Shown here piece by piece: positions 1-11,682 of a stretch of DNA of 64,000 nt. Under the pieces are notes generated by a model. It was not told the origin of the DNA, searched no databases, and was given only the letters and a program-made list of their open reading frames with translations. Within the stretch, counting starts at the first letter, position 1; the number at the start of each line of letters is the position of its first letter. Both the position numbers and the translations under genes were made by a program. Origin of the DNA: Brasenia schreberi (Eukaryota; Streptophyta; Magnoliopsida; Nymphaeales; Cabombaceae); contig JAYKKT010000088.1 of NCBI GenBank assembly GCA_036023115.1, positions 5,355,001-5,419,000 of the forward strand, read 5' to 3'.

Positions 1-2196
1 GGTAATTCCAGGAGAAAGCTTAACCACCCAACATTGACTTTTAGTTATGGATTTATAAATAAAAAAATGGACAAAGAAAAAAGAGTGCATCGAGTTATTC
101 AAACTAGATGGTGGAACCTCAAAAGCGAGAAAGAAGATATATTTAAACAGAAAGTCATTCAAGAAGATTTTTGGAATTATGTTAGTACACCCTGTGATAT
201 GTGGATCAATAATGGCTATATATATATTAAGAAAGTGGCGAAAGATGTGTTAGGTGTATCTAAGGGAAGTGTACCGGCACAAAAAAAGCTTGGTGGTGGA
301 GTGAAATAGTGCAAAATAAAATCAACGCAAAGAGGACATGTTACAAATTACATTATGCTAAGAAAACTAGTGAAACTTTAGAGGCTTATAAGAAAGCAAA
401 GAAGGAAGCGAAAAAGGCAGTGAGTGAAGCAAAAGCTAAAATTTGAGGGGATTTATATAAAAAAACTCAACTCAAAAGAGGGTGAAAGAGATATTTTTAG
501 GATAGCTAGGGCTAGAGATAAGAAAACTAAAGATCTTAATTATGTTAGATGCATCAATGACGATGATGAAAAAATTCTAGTGGCAAATGATGATATAAGA
601 AATAGATGGAAAACCTATTTTTATAAGTTTTTAATGAAAATAAAAATGTTAGTATTAGCTTAGGAGAGTTAGCCAAATAAAAAAAGTATATAAACCATAA
701 TTTCTACCGACGTATTCAAAAGAATGAAGTCAAAGAGGCTCTTAAACATATGAAGGGTGATAAATCGGTAGGACCAGACAATATTCCTATAGAAGTTTGG
801 AAAATACTAGGAGAAATAGGAATCACTTGGCTCACAAGACTATTTAATGAAATATAGAGAAACCAAAAGATTTCCAAGAATACACTTATACCCATATATA
901 AGAACAAGGGAGACATTCAGAATTGTGCGAATTATCGAGGTATTAAGTTAATGAGTCATACTATGAAATTATGGGAAAGAATTATCGAACGTAGGTTAAG
1001 ACAAGTATCAAGTACAACAAAGAACCAATTTTGATTCATGTCAGGCAGATCTACTGTTAGCGATTCACCTTTTGAGACGTCTTATGAAACATTTTAGAGC
1101 AAAAAAGAAAGACCTTCACATTATATTTATTGATCTAGAAAAAACTTGTGATAGGGTACCGAGGGAGGTTCTTTAGAAAACCTTGAAAAAAAAAAGTATC
1201 CTATTGACATACATTAATCTTATAAGAGACATGTACGATGGTGCAAAAACATGTGTGAGGACTCATGAAGTAATGACAGACTTCTTTGAAGTTAATATTG
1301 GGTTACATCAAGGATCAACTTTAAGTCCATATTTATAATGGTGATTGATGAGTTAACAAAACATATTTAAGATGAAGTACCTTGGTGTATATTATTTGCA
1401 GATGACACTGTGTTAGTGGAGGAGTCTAAGGAAAAAGTTAAATAAAAAATTGGAACTATGGAGAGAAACATTAGAAAACAAAGGCCTCCAACTTAGTAGA
1501 ACAAAGACAGAATATATGGAATGTAAGTTTGATCATTTGGTTACTTCAGAGAACATAAAAATTAAAATTGGCACACATTGCATCCCTCAAAAGGAAAGTT
1601 TTAAATACCTAGGATCAATTTTTTAGAGTGATGGAAGAATTGATGGAGATGTTACGCATAGAATTAATGCTGGTTAAAATGGAGAGGAGCATCAGGTATT
1701 CTTTGTGATAAGAAGATACCATTAAAGTTAAAAGGTAAATATTATACAGCAGCAATTAGGCCTGCCATGTTTTATGGTTATGAGTTTTGGGCAATTAATC
1801 ATCAACATGTACAAAAGATGTTTGTGACAGAAATGAAGATGTTGAGATGGATGAGTGGTCATACAAGAAAAGACCATATACATAATGAGGTTATTAGAAA
1901 CAAATTAGGAGTGACACCAATAGAGGATAAAATGAGAGAATATCGTTTAAGATGATTTGGACATACAGAAAGAAGATCAAAAGAAGACTTTGTAAGAAGG
2001 TTTGAAAAACTAAATTTAGAAAGTATTAAAAGAAGTAGAGGATGGCTACAAAAGCGTTGGAAAGAAACAATAAAGAATGATCTAGCTTATTGTGAGTTAA
2101 CTGCTGACATGGCACACGATAGAGATTCGTGGAAACAAAGAATTCATGTAGCCGACCCGTCTAGTATGGGAAAAGGCTTAGTTGTTGTTGTTGTTG
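1..2196 (+). mobile_element. RTE-type LINE, decayed, reverse transcriptase part to 3' tail
   Basis: Non-LTR retrotransposon of the plant RTE clade. The window opens at the end of the endonuclease domain; base 1 matches about 60310 of the second + copy. The reverse transcriptase follows, with recognisable blocks: KSVGPDN-like block near 760, FIDLEK near 1125, the catalytic FADD near 1395, and the C-terminal blocks KYLGSIF near 1600, RPAMFYG near 1760 and HTRKDHIHNEV near 1860. Many stop codons and frameshifts break it, so it cannot be autonomous. The 3' end is AAAAGGCTTA followed by (GTT)n at 2181-2196, the usual RTE tail. Its 5' end lies outside the window. Confidence 0.9.
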
Positions 2197-2411
2197 ATTA
2201 ATCGCTTCTATGAATCTTAAAGAACAAAGTGAATTGCCACAGATCAGTTAGAACGAGTGTTGTGGATCGATCTAATCAATGGGGGGAGAGATACAAGCCG
2301 GGCAAGTCTAGATGTAGTTGCTATTTTCTACGCTGGTTTTGAATCTATATGTTTTACTTTTTCAATATTTATGATTTTACCTAAATCTTAAAATATCTAA
2401 TTCCGATTTAG

Positions 2412-2516
2412 GATGATGAGATTCCATCTAGTGGACTGCCTGAAGATTTCTTTTACAGCAATCCGATTCCAAAAGCATTTCTGACAACATTAGTTAGAAT
2501 ACCCAACTCCGACTAA
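2412..2516 (+). other. Possible orphan exon, 34 codons to a stop
   Basis: A good-looking 3' splice site (TTCCGATTTAG) is followed by an open frame of 34 codons with polar, protein-like composition (includes SSGLPEDFFYSNPIPK) and a TAA. Nothing upstream is recognised as its partner exon: the DNA before it is the LINE tail. It may be a relic of a gene cut by the LINE. No family could be assigned, and chance is a real alternative. Confidence 0.15.
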
Positions 2517-4030
2517 TATTTAAAATCCATCATGCTCTGGCATGATCTGGGTATCATTGAGATGTTTTTTCTCATAGAATTCAGAAATGGTTCCCGTTCA
2601 ACTCTATTTAGACACCCCTTATAAGAGCCCTTTCCAATGCAATAAATTAAACCCACCGATTTCCGACAAGAAACAGAACCGAGGGGAAAAAAGGAAGAAA
2701 AAAGTATGAAGGAAATGAACGATGCGTAATACCTACTGCTGGTAAACTATCAGGTTTGGTTCGGCTTGTCCCCAGCTCATTCATGCTCACTGCATGGTCT
2801 CGATTGAGCCAAACATAAGCAGTGTGTTCAGCTTACCTCGGCTCGTAAATCTTGACACAAAGGCTATTTGTTGATGAGCAGTTTGTTTAGCTATACGCCC
2901 TCGGTTCTTCAATGATTATGAAATGTACATATTTCGTTATGCAATACCAAGATATTATTTTGAACATGAGCTGAAAAGAAAAAAAATTCAAACACAAACA
3001 AATTTAGCTAGCATGTTGCAACTCAGCTCATTTCAAACATAAGTTGTTTGTTGTGAGATTGATGACCCAATTCCTCAGCCCTATTAACACCTAAATTTGA
3101 ACAGTAACAAAACAATGACCTGGAATTGGATTATGCAGTTGCTTTATAGTTAAACTTTTTTCTTTCAAATCATCCTGTAAATCAAAAAATTGAAATGAAA
3201 CCATCCAAAGGTTCATGGGGAGTTCCAATGCCTTTTTCAAAGAAGAGAACACGATTTGAAAGGCAGAACGGAGTTTAAACCAATTTAAAAAAGAAAAAGA
3301 GATAATTTTAAGAGACTTGTTTTACATATATAAACCGCAGGAACACCTTTTCAGGTATCGGAAGCCAGCGAACGCAAAAACCCGACGAGCCCATTGCCCT
3401 AACCCTCAGGACGTGCCATCCTGCAGATAGGAGTCGATCAACCCTGATGAGCCCTGTACCAGCAAGAGACTCTTTCCACGAAGCCAACCCCATCGACGTA
3501 AATGCCGTTGGACTTCATTTACGTGCAATCGTATGCTAAAAATGGACACAAAACATAAGAATTATTGACCCCTACCAGGTATATTCATTAGCAATAATTA
3601 TGTACGTTATTGATAAAAAAAAGTTCACGTTAGGAACAAGTCAAAACATCATCCTTCCATGACATTCCCACTATCAACTTAAATAATTTTGCAAAGCTTA
3701 TAGCTACAAATTTCGATTTGTAACTATCTTTTTTAATTTTTTTAGTTGCAAACACAGGATAAAAGATTAAACAATATTGAACAGCGTCTGGAATCTTCAT
3801 CGTGGTGTACGTTTGCGCTTGGAGCAATGACGCAGCTAGTGAGGTAAGAATGAATTTCTCATGCCAAACGTCCAAGAGTCAGAAGTGGGTTCTCTTCTTA
3901 CCAGTGAAAGGTGGATATAACGAAGTTAATCCTTGGATCGGGTTTAGCAATTCGAACCCGGTCATCCCCTTCTTTTTGTGGTCTAAATCGATGCATGCAA
4001 TTGAGGAGAATGTGGGCCATGGGAACTTAC

Positions 4031-4153
4031 AGTGTCGACCCATCGGACGGTGGAGAAGCAACCAACGAGCAGTACGAGAGCGAAGATGAGGGACGTTCGC
4101 ATCGTTGCGGTCTGCACCCGCTTAATCACCGTAAGGAGGAATTCCGGCGTCAT
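4031..4153 (-). CDS. Possible first exon of a secreted protein, unknown family
   Basis: Reading the minus strand from ATG at 4153 (or the inner ATG at 4102) gives 41 (or 24) codons ending exactly at a consensus donor (ACT followed by GTAAGT). From the inner ATG the peptide has a charged start and a hydrophobic core (SLIFALVLLVGC), as in a signal peptide. A further minus-strand open stretch at 3790-3856 follows a plausible acceptor, but the downstream exons were not resolved. The family is not recognised and the model is tentative. Confidence 0.22.
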
Positions 4154-4970
4154 TCTTTCTGTTTCTTGCCGGCCGGAAGATCTTCGAAATTCAATTGATC
4201 ACAATCTTGTGCTTAACAAAACAAAATATAACATAACAAAATATACGCAGGAAAATCGAAGAATCAGGTAAATTGTTTCAGCTTAGAAGCGCGGATATTT
4301 TCAAAAGGAGAACGTTTAGTGTGATAGTAGGATAAAGATCTTTGGCAGGGGAAAACAGTAGAATTGGACTTAAATCGTCTAATAGGAAGATTTACCTGCA
4401 TGCAGAATTTTTTTATCGGATTATTTTATGAAGATTTAGAAAACAGTGTTTCATATATACTAAAGAAGAAGAAGATCGCTGAAATAGATGGTCTTTTTGA
4501 AGAGAACAAATAAAGGCAGAGGAACTCTGTTTCAAATTTTTTTCTAAATTTGATTTTAAGATTTAAAAATTTCACTTACTTGAGGACGAAGAGGAAGCTG
4601 AAAATTATTGTTGCCTAATTTTCCAGCCAAATCTCGATTTCCCGATCAAGCTTTTCAGGATCTACGCCGAAGACATGCTGCTCACCGCCGGAGAGCAACT
4701 CCGGAGCATTTTCCTCTTCGCACTCAGGAATCGTGAAGTTAGCCTATCACGCCAGAACCTTACAGAAAACTGAGGTTCTCAAGCTTTCCGTCTTAGATCG
4801 TCCAGCTTCTGAGGTTCCTTTAACACACCGATAATTAGCTGGATCCGTTCGACGGCTCTTCTTCTTTATTTTCCACTAATCGAACCAAAACACCTGAAAA
4901 TGGACGAATTTCACCAGGAAATTAGCTCCATAGTCTTCTTTCATGCATGCAGACACGAAACCACGCATAC

Positions 4971-4997
4971 GCGCGCGCACACACACACACACACACA
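4971..4997. repeat. GC/CA microsatellite
   Basis: A run of CGCGCG passes into about ten CA units. The plus-strand open frame across it is a by-product of the repeat. Confidence 0.9.
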
Positions 4998-7900
4998 AAG
5001 AGGGGCGAGTTTTATGATTTGCAGCTTCCCGCACAAGAAAGAAATACCTTCCGCGACCGTTACTTCAGAATCTAGAGATTGCTTTTCTTCTTCTTCTTGT
5101 CCTTCTTCGAACTCGACACTTTAGATACTCGTTGTTCCCCCGCCTCCTTAATAAGCGCAGCTGATCCTCACCGGTCACTTATCGTCGGCTCCCCGGCACT
5201 TCTCTCTCTCTCTCTGTCTAACGAAGGCTCCATCGCGCTCCTATTCTTTTTGGTTTGTCTTTTCTTCGACGTTCGCAATCGCAAAGTGCCATTTGTTTCA
5301 ACGTCCCCTTGGGTCTTGCGTAGTCGTAAAAATATTTCGTCGTTTTTGTGAAAGTGTCCCGTATTACGCGTCATTTTGGAAATGCCACCCTAATTTCTTT
5401 TGTAAAGATTTATGTTCAATCCGCTTAGTTGTATCCCAGTGTTTCCACGAGTTGGGTAATGCGGGTCGTTTATAGGATCCGGTCCAATACCGCGAGCGGA
5501 TTTAACGTATGGACTATTTTGTATCATAGCTAAATACGTTTTGCAGAAAGAACGGAAAGTAGGCTACCGGTGTCTTGTTTCTCAGCTTGTTATGTTTACC
5601 TCATGAGATCATGTTAGCTAATGTTTAGCTCGTGAGCTCGTGCTTAACTGAGCACGCTCATACGAACCATGCCAAACTCACATGGAGTATTCATGTCCGG
5701 CTCTTAAACCTTAATGAGCCGGCTCGTGTTCGACTCATTTAGCTCATAGACTGAATATAAACGTGCTTATCACCAGCTGAACCAAGCGATCAAAAGCAGC
5801 TCACTTGATCTATCGTATGCAATTGATCAACCTCCTGGCACGGAAGGAAAATTTTGAGTCCCTTTCAACTTTTACACATTGCTAGAAACGTGAGTAGTTT
5901 TTCCTTTTTCCTTTATGCATCACGTTAAAGTCTGCCACTAAAACATTAAGAAATTATTGAGACAATGTTCTGTGCTAAAGCAGCATAACGAGCAACAGCT
6001 CACCTGGCTAGGAGGTCGACTCACAAGATAGTCATGAGTTCGATACTCATGGCTATGCATCCGGTTTTGCACTCCCCATTGCAAACGGAGCAGCTCGTTG
6101 TTCAGTTCACCTTGTTTTGTTTGGTTCGTCAAATCATATGACCCCTCTCTTTCAAGAGGATTCACGGCGGCATGTCAGAGTTTGGAATGGACCCAGCGGT
6201 TCCAACTGGAACTGAACCCGGAACTACCAGTTCCAGAATCCTTTTACTTTTTTTTTTACAGTTCCAAGTTTTTTCCATATTTTTGCCGGTTCCAAAGCAG
6301 TTCAAGACTCAAACCGAAACCCGCGGTTTGGAATCACCTGTTGTTGTTAGAGTGAGTCCACTATCCTAGCTATTTTCTCTCTCATCACGTTCGATACTTC
6401 TCTCACCTACTCCTCACACCTCACCTCTCCTCTTTTGTATCACTTCCATAATTCATAATCCCACATTTTCCATGCCTCACATGGTCTTTTCATCCTGACC
6501 TACATAAAGAAGAATCCCAAATAACAGTCATATCTCAAGTCGTCCACCTAAAAATCTAATGTGAAAATAAGTCGCATCCAATTCGACGTTACCTCGCAAG
6601 GAGAGCTAGTCATTCAGCAATCCAAGTCGTAGATGTGCCAGTTATCGATATCGTCGATCGGCCTGCATTGCAATTGAGTTAAAGTTTAAACCCCCGATCT
6701 GACATGAAGAACTGAGCCAAATCTCGGCAGATAAGTTTGCATCTGAAGCGATTCGCGTTGTTTCTGATTAGATCAGTACGAGGGCACTAATTCGGCATAG
6801 ATTGGCCATAGGTTTATAACATTCAAGATCATCATTCATCTTATCACCAACAGATATTTGAAGAATCGAGTATAATGCACAGCTGATCTGAACCTCTGGC
6901 GAGCACATTAAGTCGATCTACCACTGATCCTCCTTCAACAAGCCAATTACAACAGATCTCTATTCACTGCCTGAAAATTAAACAGATCAGACCGTCCAAT
7001 GACCTGCAAAAATTCCGGTGCCGGAACAATAGTTATTCTGCATCAAATTCGCATGCGTAAGTGAACCAAACGCCAGTTGCAGATCTGGCCGATTGTTCCG
7101 GTCGGTTGGTCTAGTACTTACGGCAACCGATCTGTCACAGCTTGAAGACTACAACAACAACCTCACTACGGTAGCTCATATCTGGAGCAAGAACAGTTCT
7201 GTCGCAGATTGAGACTACAACGGCAATCTGGCCAGGAACGCGATCATCCCAGAAGATCAACCCTTAACTTCACAGATCTGATCGCGGACACTGCAACTAG
7301 ACAACATTGCTTTAAGATGAGAACGTTGTTGATCATAAACCGTGAAGATTTGAAACAAGTCTGCTTCTTCGACAAGATCATTCTGCAGCAACTACAGATT
7401 GATCCCGAGGTTACAATTTCAGCTCTGCCCTAAATATAGGATCTTGATCAATTGATACATTCAAACACCCAACTGATCTGTTATATGCTGTTCAATTTTG
7501 CTGAAGTAACTGAATTATAAGATCGGTTTGGATTTTTAAAGGAGAATTAACTAATAGCTGGCCGGCTATTCAAAACTCTCTTGAAGAAATATATTTTCGC
7601 GGTGAGTAAAGCTCCATCCTGAGAGTTGTCTCTGCTTGAGAAGTTGACCTCGGTTTGGCATGAAGAGAAAATGAGTTATTATGAGAAGGTTGAAGGTGAC
7701 GACCATTAAACTAGTTTGAGCCTTTCACGTAACCATAAATAAACTTTTTCTTATCACATGGTCTATTGACTCAACTTAAGATAGACTCCTCCGAGTTGGT
7801 TGTGGGTTGCGTGTGGTTTTTAAATCCTAGAGTCGATGAGGCGGGTCGGACTACGTTCTAAAATGTGTGTGTGAGTATGTACTCTCGAACCACAATTGTT

Positions 7901-8768
7901 TGGTAATCTTTGATGAAGGATTGAAGATGGTATCAGTTCTTATTCCATGGTGGGATCTCGTGTGATAAGGATGATGTAGTATTGGTACTATTACCGATCA
8001 TTTATCAAGAACGATTAAATGCTTATGTTTTAGGAGTATATATTCTTGAAAAAACCCATATATATAGTGTAAGTTTATTAAATTTGGTGTTTCTCATGCT
8101 TCGTTTTAAGTTCCGATCGCATATCCAATTTCATGCAACATAGAGTGATGCATCAAGGTTGAAGAAGTATTCTTGACAATTGGGACCCAACCTAAAATGG
8201 TCTCAAAGTGTGCGTGTTTCTCTATATATAATACAAGTAAATACACATAAGATATAGTAAGGTATAAGATATGAATATTATATGTACATATATTAGATGT
8301 ATTTTTATGTATATTGGATCAGCCTGAAGTTTATCCATACCCACCGCTATCAGGTCTGAGTCCAAAAGAATATGACATGAACGAAATTCTGGTTGACGCA
8401 TTTTACACCAACCCAAAGTGATCAGGCTAGGTGACCCGATTTGCGTGGTCTTTGAAGAAAGCAAGGCCGCCCATCTTGTCTCTTCCGTTTCGGGATCGCC
8501 GTACTCTTCCCAGGTTAAAAACCGTCGCCGTGAGGGGTTGGGAAATGGAAGGGAACCGATCTGTTTGCATTACCGTTTAATTCGTACAAAAGCGACTACG
8601 TAGCCTTCACTTGGATTATTTCTTGGGTTGGGTTTAAACCCGCTGTTGTCCTCCTCTCTTACCGAAATGCATCGTTTTTGCCTCATAAAAGAAGCCCGCC
8701 TTCTTCTTCCTCGTCTTCCGATCATCCCTGCAGCATGAGACCATGCAACAAATTCAAAGAATTTGGCT

Positions 8769-10446
8769 ATGTATCGGGTTTTTCCCTCCCAGTGCAGACT
8801 TCTGCTATCGATTTGTCGATCACCTACATTGTGTTTGTCGTCTAAATCTTCAGCAAACGGGAAAGTGAGGCATTTTGGAGAGAAAGGAAGCAATTCTCCT
8901 GATGGCGAAGGCTCGAAATCTGTCAACGGGATTGATCTCTCCGATGAAACGTCGAGAAAATCGGATTTTGATTATTGTCGCACGGAGAAAACGTGGGGAA
9001 GTTCGGATTCCCGACTCGGAGATGCGGAGAATCTTGCAGAAGGAGAAGCCGAAAGGGATCGCGCTCAAAGAAATGAGGACTATGCGGCTGAATACATCGA
9101 GAAATTGGGGTTGGACGAGAGTTTGCCGAAAGAGGAATTCGATATCGGAGAGACTTTGGGAGGAATTCCTTTGATTTTAGAGGAGTTCCGAATCGAAGAG
9201 TCGTCCGAAGACGTAGACGAACCGTTCTTTGTGAGAAGAAGCAGAGAAGTGGACAACATATTCGAAATTCTCCAGCAAGACGGCCCCGGCTTCGACGCTA
9301 AATCCGTCCTGGACTAAATGCAGATAAGAATCTCCGGCCGCGTCGTCGGATAAATCCTCATCAGGATCTCCAAATCCATTAACGACGCAAACAAGTCGAG
9401 ATGCGAGAAACTAGCCTACAAATTCTTCGTTTGGTGCGGACTCAGAGACGATTTCCGCCACTCTTCGTCCTCCTACAATCTCATAATGAAAATCTTCGCC
9501 GACTGCAACGAATTGAGAGCTATGTGGAAACTCATCGACGACATGACCGAGAACGGCGTGGTGACGACGGTGAGAACGTTCAATATACTCATTTGTGCCT
9601 GCGGGGAGGCCGGATTGACGAGGAAATTGATAGAAAGATTCATCAAATTGAAGACGTTCAATTACAGACCCTTCAAACACTCGTTCAACGCCATTCTGTA
9701 CTCTTTGCTCGCCGTTCGTCAATACAAACTGATCGAATGGGTTTATCAGCAAATGCTGCAAGAAAGCCACCAACCGGACGTTCTCACATACAATGTGATG
9801 ATTTTTGCGAAGTATAGGATCGGTAAGCTCGGGGAATTTCACTCTTTGCTCGACGAAATGGGTCGAATCGGGTTCCCGCCGGATCTTCATACGTATAACA
9901 AACTTCTTCACGTTTTGGGAAAGAGTGATAAGCCTCTTGCTGCATTGAATCTGTTGAATTATATGGAAGATGTTGGATGCAAACCGAGAGTTTTGCATTT
10001 CACGAATTTGATTGATGGGCTCGGCCGTGACGGGAACGTTGATGCTTGCAGGTACTTCCTTTGAAGAGATGGCGAAGAAGGGTTGCGAGCCTGACGTAGT
10101 CTGTTACACAGTGATGATCATGAGCTTGATTGTTGCGGGTGAGTTGGACGGTGCCTGCCAACTGTTTGATGAAATGTTTGTGAGAGGACATTTGCCCATT
10201 GTATTTAGTTATAACTGCATGATCGGAGGACTCTGCATGGCGGAGATGTCCGAGAAGGCGCATGAGATGCTGAAGGAGATGCAAGCGAGGGGATGCAATC
10301 CAAACTTCGAAGTGTATAAGACGATGGTGTGGAAGCTGCAGAAGGCAGGGAAACACGCCGAAGCAAAGCAGATAATTACCGAAATGATGGAGAAGGGGAA
10401 GTATGCTCATCTTGTTTCCAAGTTTAAGAGGTACAGAAAGTCCTGA
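8769..10446 (+). pseudogene. Pentatricopeptide-repeat protein (At1g55630/At3g60050 type), disrupted
   Basis: An intronless gene with ATG at 8769 starts MYRVFPSQCRLLLSICR, which looks like an organelle-targeting leader. An acidic N-terminal region of about 180 residues follows. From about 9390 comes the conserved start of this family (CEKLAYKFFVWCGL), then P-class 35-residue repeats with the typical TYN, DLHTYN and DVVCYT openings, ending in VSKFKRYRKS at 10446. Known relatives are organelle RNA-binding proteins. Three lesions are visible in an otherwise open frame: TAA at 9315-9317 and TAA at 9351-9353, both where the family suggests a GAA codon, and one extra C at 10058-10059 that shifts the frame to +1. 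Either it is a recent pseudogene or these are assembly errors. Translation from the internal ATG near 9486 would cover only part of the repeats. Confidence 0.85.
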
Positions 10447-11682
10447 ATTTAGTCTTGTAACTGCTCTGAACCAAGCTATTTTGTAGCTGAAGATTTACAT
10501 TGCAACACCATTTTTACAAGCGTTTGGTTTCGAGTTGCACCACCAGAAACGAAGCTGAGATTTGCTTGAAATTGATCGGAATTCTGAGAGATGGTTCCCT
10601 TTTCGAGAAATATTTCAGGACAGAACTATTACTCAACAACTAGCCGAGGGCTTTGGTCCATGATTCCTGAAATTTGGAAAGGACAGAGTTAAATGTGGGT
10701 GAAACCAAGATAGATTTCTGTGGCGATTAAGAATCAATTATCGAATACAATTATCTAGGAAAAGATCTGTGATCCTCGAAGCTGAAGCAATTTGAAAGTT
10801 ATTTGAGGTTGGAGAAAATATAAAGTGCATACATTATGCTGACTGGTGCTGCTCAACACTTCAAGCTTGAGAAAGTGGATAATAGACATCGACGCCAGCA
10901 GTATTGATGATCAAATGCAATATCTCTAAGTTTGCTTAGACCAGTTATATAAGTTTCTGATAAACAAGGAGAGCTGTGAACAGTGGCGGACCCAGGATTT
11001 CTTTTCTGGGGAGAGAAGCTTAATTGAATTTGAATTCACTTGCAGTTGTCCAAATATTTTTTTTAAAAAACAGACCAGTTGTGAAGACTGTTTTGGAATT
11101 TGGCAGATTTCAGGCGAAGTGCTGGGAGTATCTACTTCAGCATATACATGAACAACGAACATGCCATTGAGGAGAATTCAGCGGACAAGAGCAGAAAGTC
11201 GGATCAAGAGTAGGTTCAGCAAATAGATATGATATACTATCTGTAAAAGATAGCATTTTCACGAACTCCCAAATTTACTGCTTTATTATATATTTATACA
11301 GAGATGCTATAGTAGTGCTCAGTTTCCTGCAAAAACTCTTATTTCACTATCACTTGCTATTTGAGAAATCTTTCATTTTGAATACCATAATTTGCAAAAT
11401 TGTTACTTCAATGCACCTATGGTTTGCACCCAACGGCATTTAGGTGTCAACAAGTAACACTATTGCTTTGTCCAACATGACACGCTTAGGTCGTTACGAT
11501 ATGTTTTGTGGATATGAGCAAGGTACCGGTACCCAATACAGGTATGGGGTATGAGAATTTTTTAAAAAATCTAGTATACAGTATGCTACTATTAAAAATA
11601 TAAAAGTTTTAACATATATTATACATAGTCCAAATTACACGATATTAAATATGACAAATTCATAATTAGACAACATAATATA
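10447..11682. other. Intergenic, with one hAT terminus remnant
   Basis: Downstream DNA of the PPR gene with no recognised gene. At 10981 it contains CAGTGGCGGACCCAGGATTT, the classic outer end of plant TTF-type hAT elements, without a matching second end nearby. Near 11520-11560 there is a short GGTACCGGTACC-type palindromic stretch of unknown meaning. Confidence 0.5.
10981..11040 (+). mobile_element. Solo hAT terminal fragment
   Basis: The sequence begins CAGTGGCGGACCCAGGATTT and runs into a short purine-rich stretch. It is the same kind of terminus as the CAGTGGCGAATC end of the hAT element at 16096. No transposase or opposite end is present, so this is a fragment or abortive deletion product. 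The right limit is arbitrary. Confidence 0.5.

Larger units (their letters stand above)
2197..8768. other. Intergenic region, mostly unassigned
   Basis: No complete gene is recognised in this 6.6 kb. It holds a possible small exon (2412-2516), a possible minus-strand first exon (4031-4153), a GC/CA microsatellite (4971-4997), AGCTCG-rich low-copy-looking repeats near 2745-2890 and 5570-5830, and a GGTTCC/GGAACC-rich patch near 6190-6330 with a small hairpin (6206-6214 pairing with 6228-6236). Base composition around 3800-5300 is richer in GC than the transposon-filled parts, which fits old genic or promoter DNA. Other open frames here are short, overlap on both strands and show no family signature. 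Confidence 0.5.

Noticed and set aside
4900..5124. Open frame across a CA microsatellite
   Set aside because: Histidine/threonine run from the repeat; no family signature, and it overlaps other chance frames.
2745..5830. AGCTCG-rich stretches near 2745-2890 and 5570-5830 as two copies of one MITE
   Set aside because: Similar composition, but I could not align them base by base or find inverted ends or duplications.
6206..6236. 9-bp hairpin CTGGAACTG / CAGTTCCAG as a terminator or regulatory stem
   Set aside because: It lies in a GGTTCC/GGAACC-rich repeat patch where such pairing is expected, with no adjacent gene.
9401..9998. Overlapping open frames on both strands in the PPR gene
   Set aside because: Shadows caused by the GC-rich coding sequence; only the plus frame carries PPR motifs.
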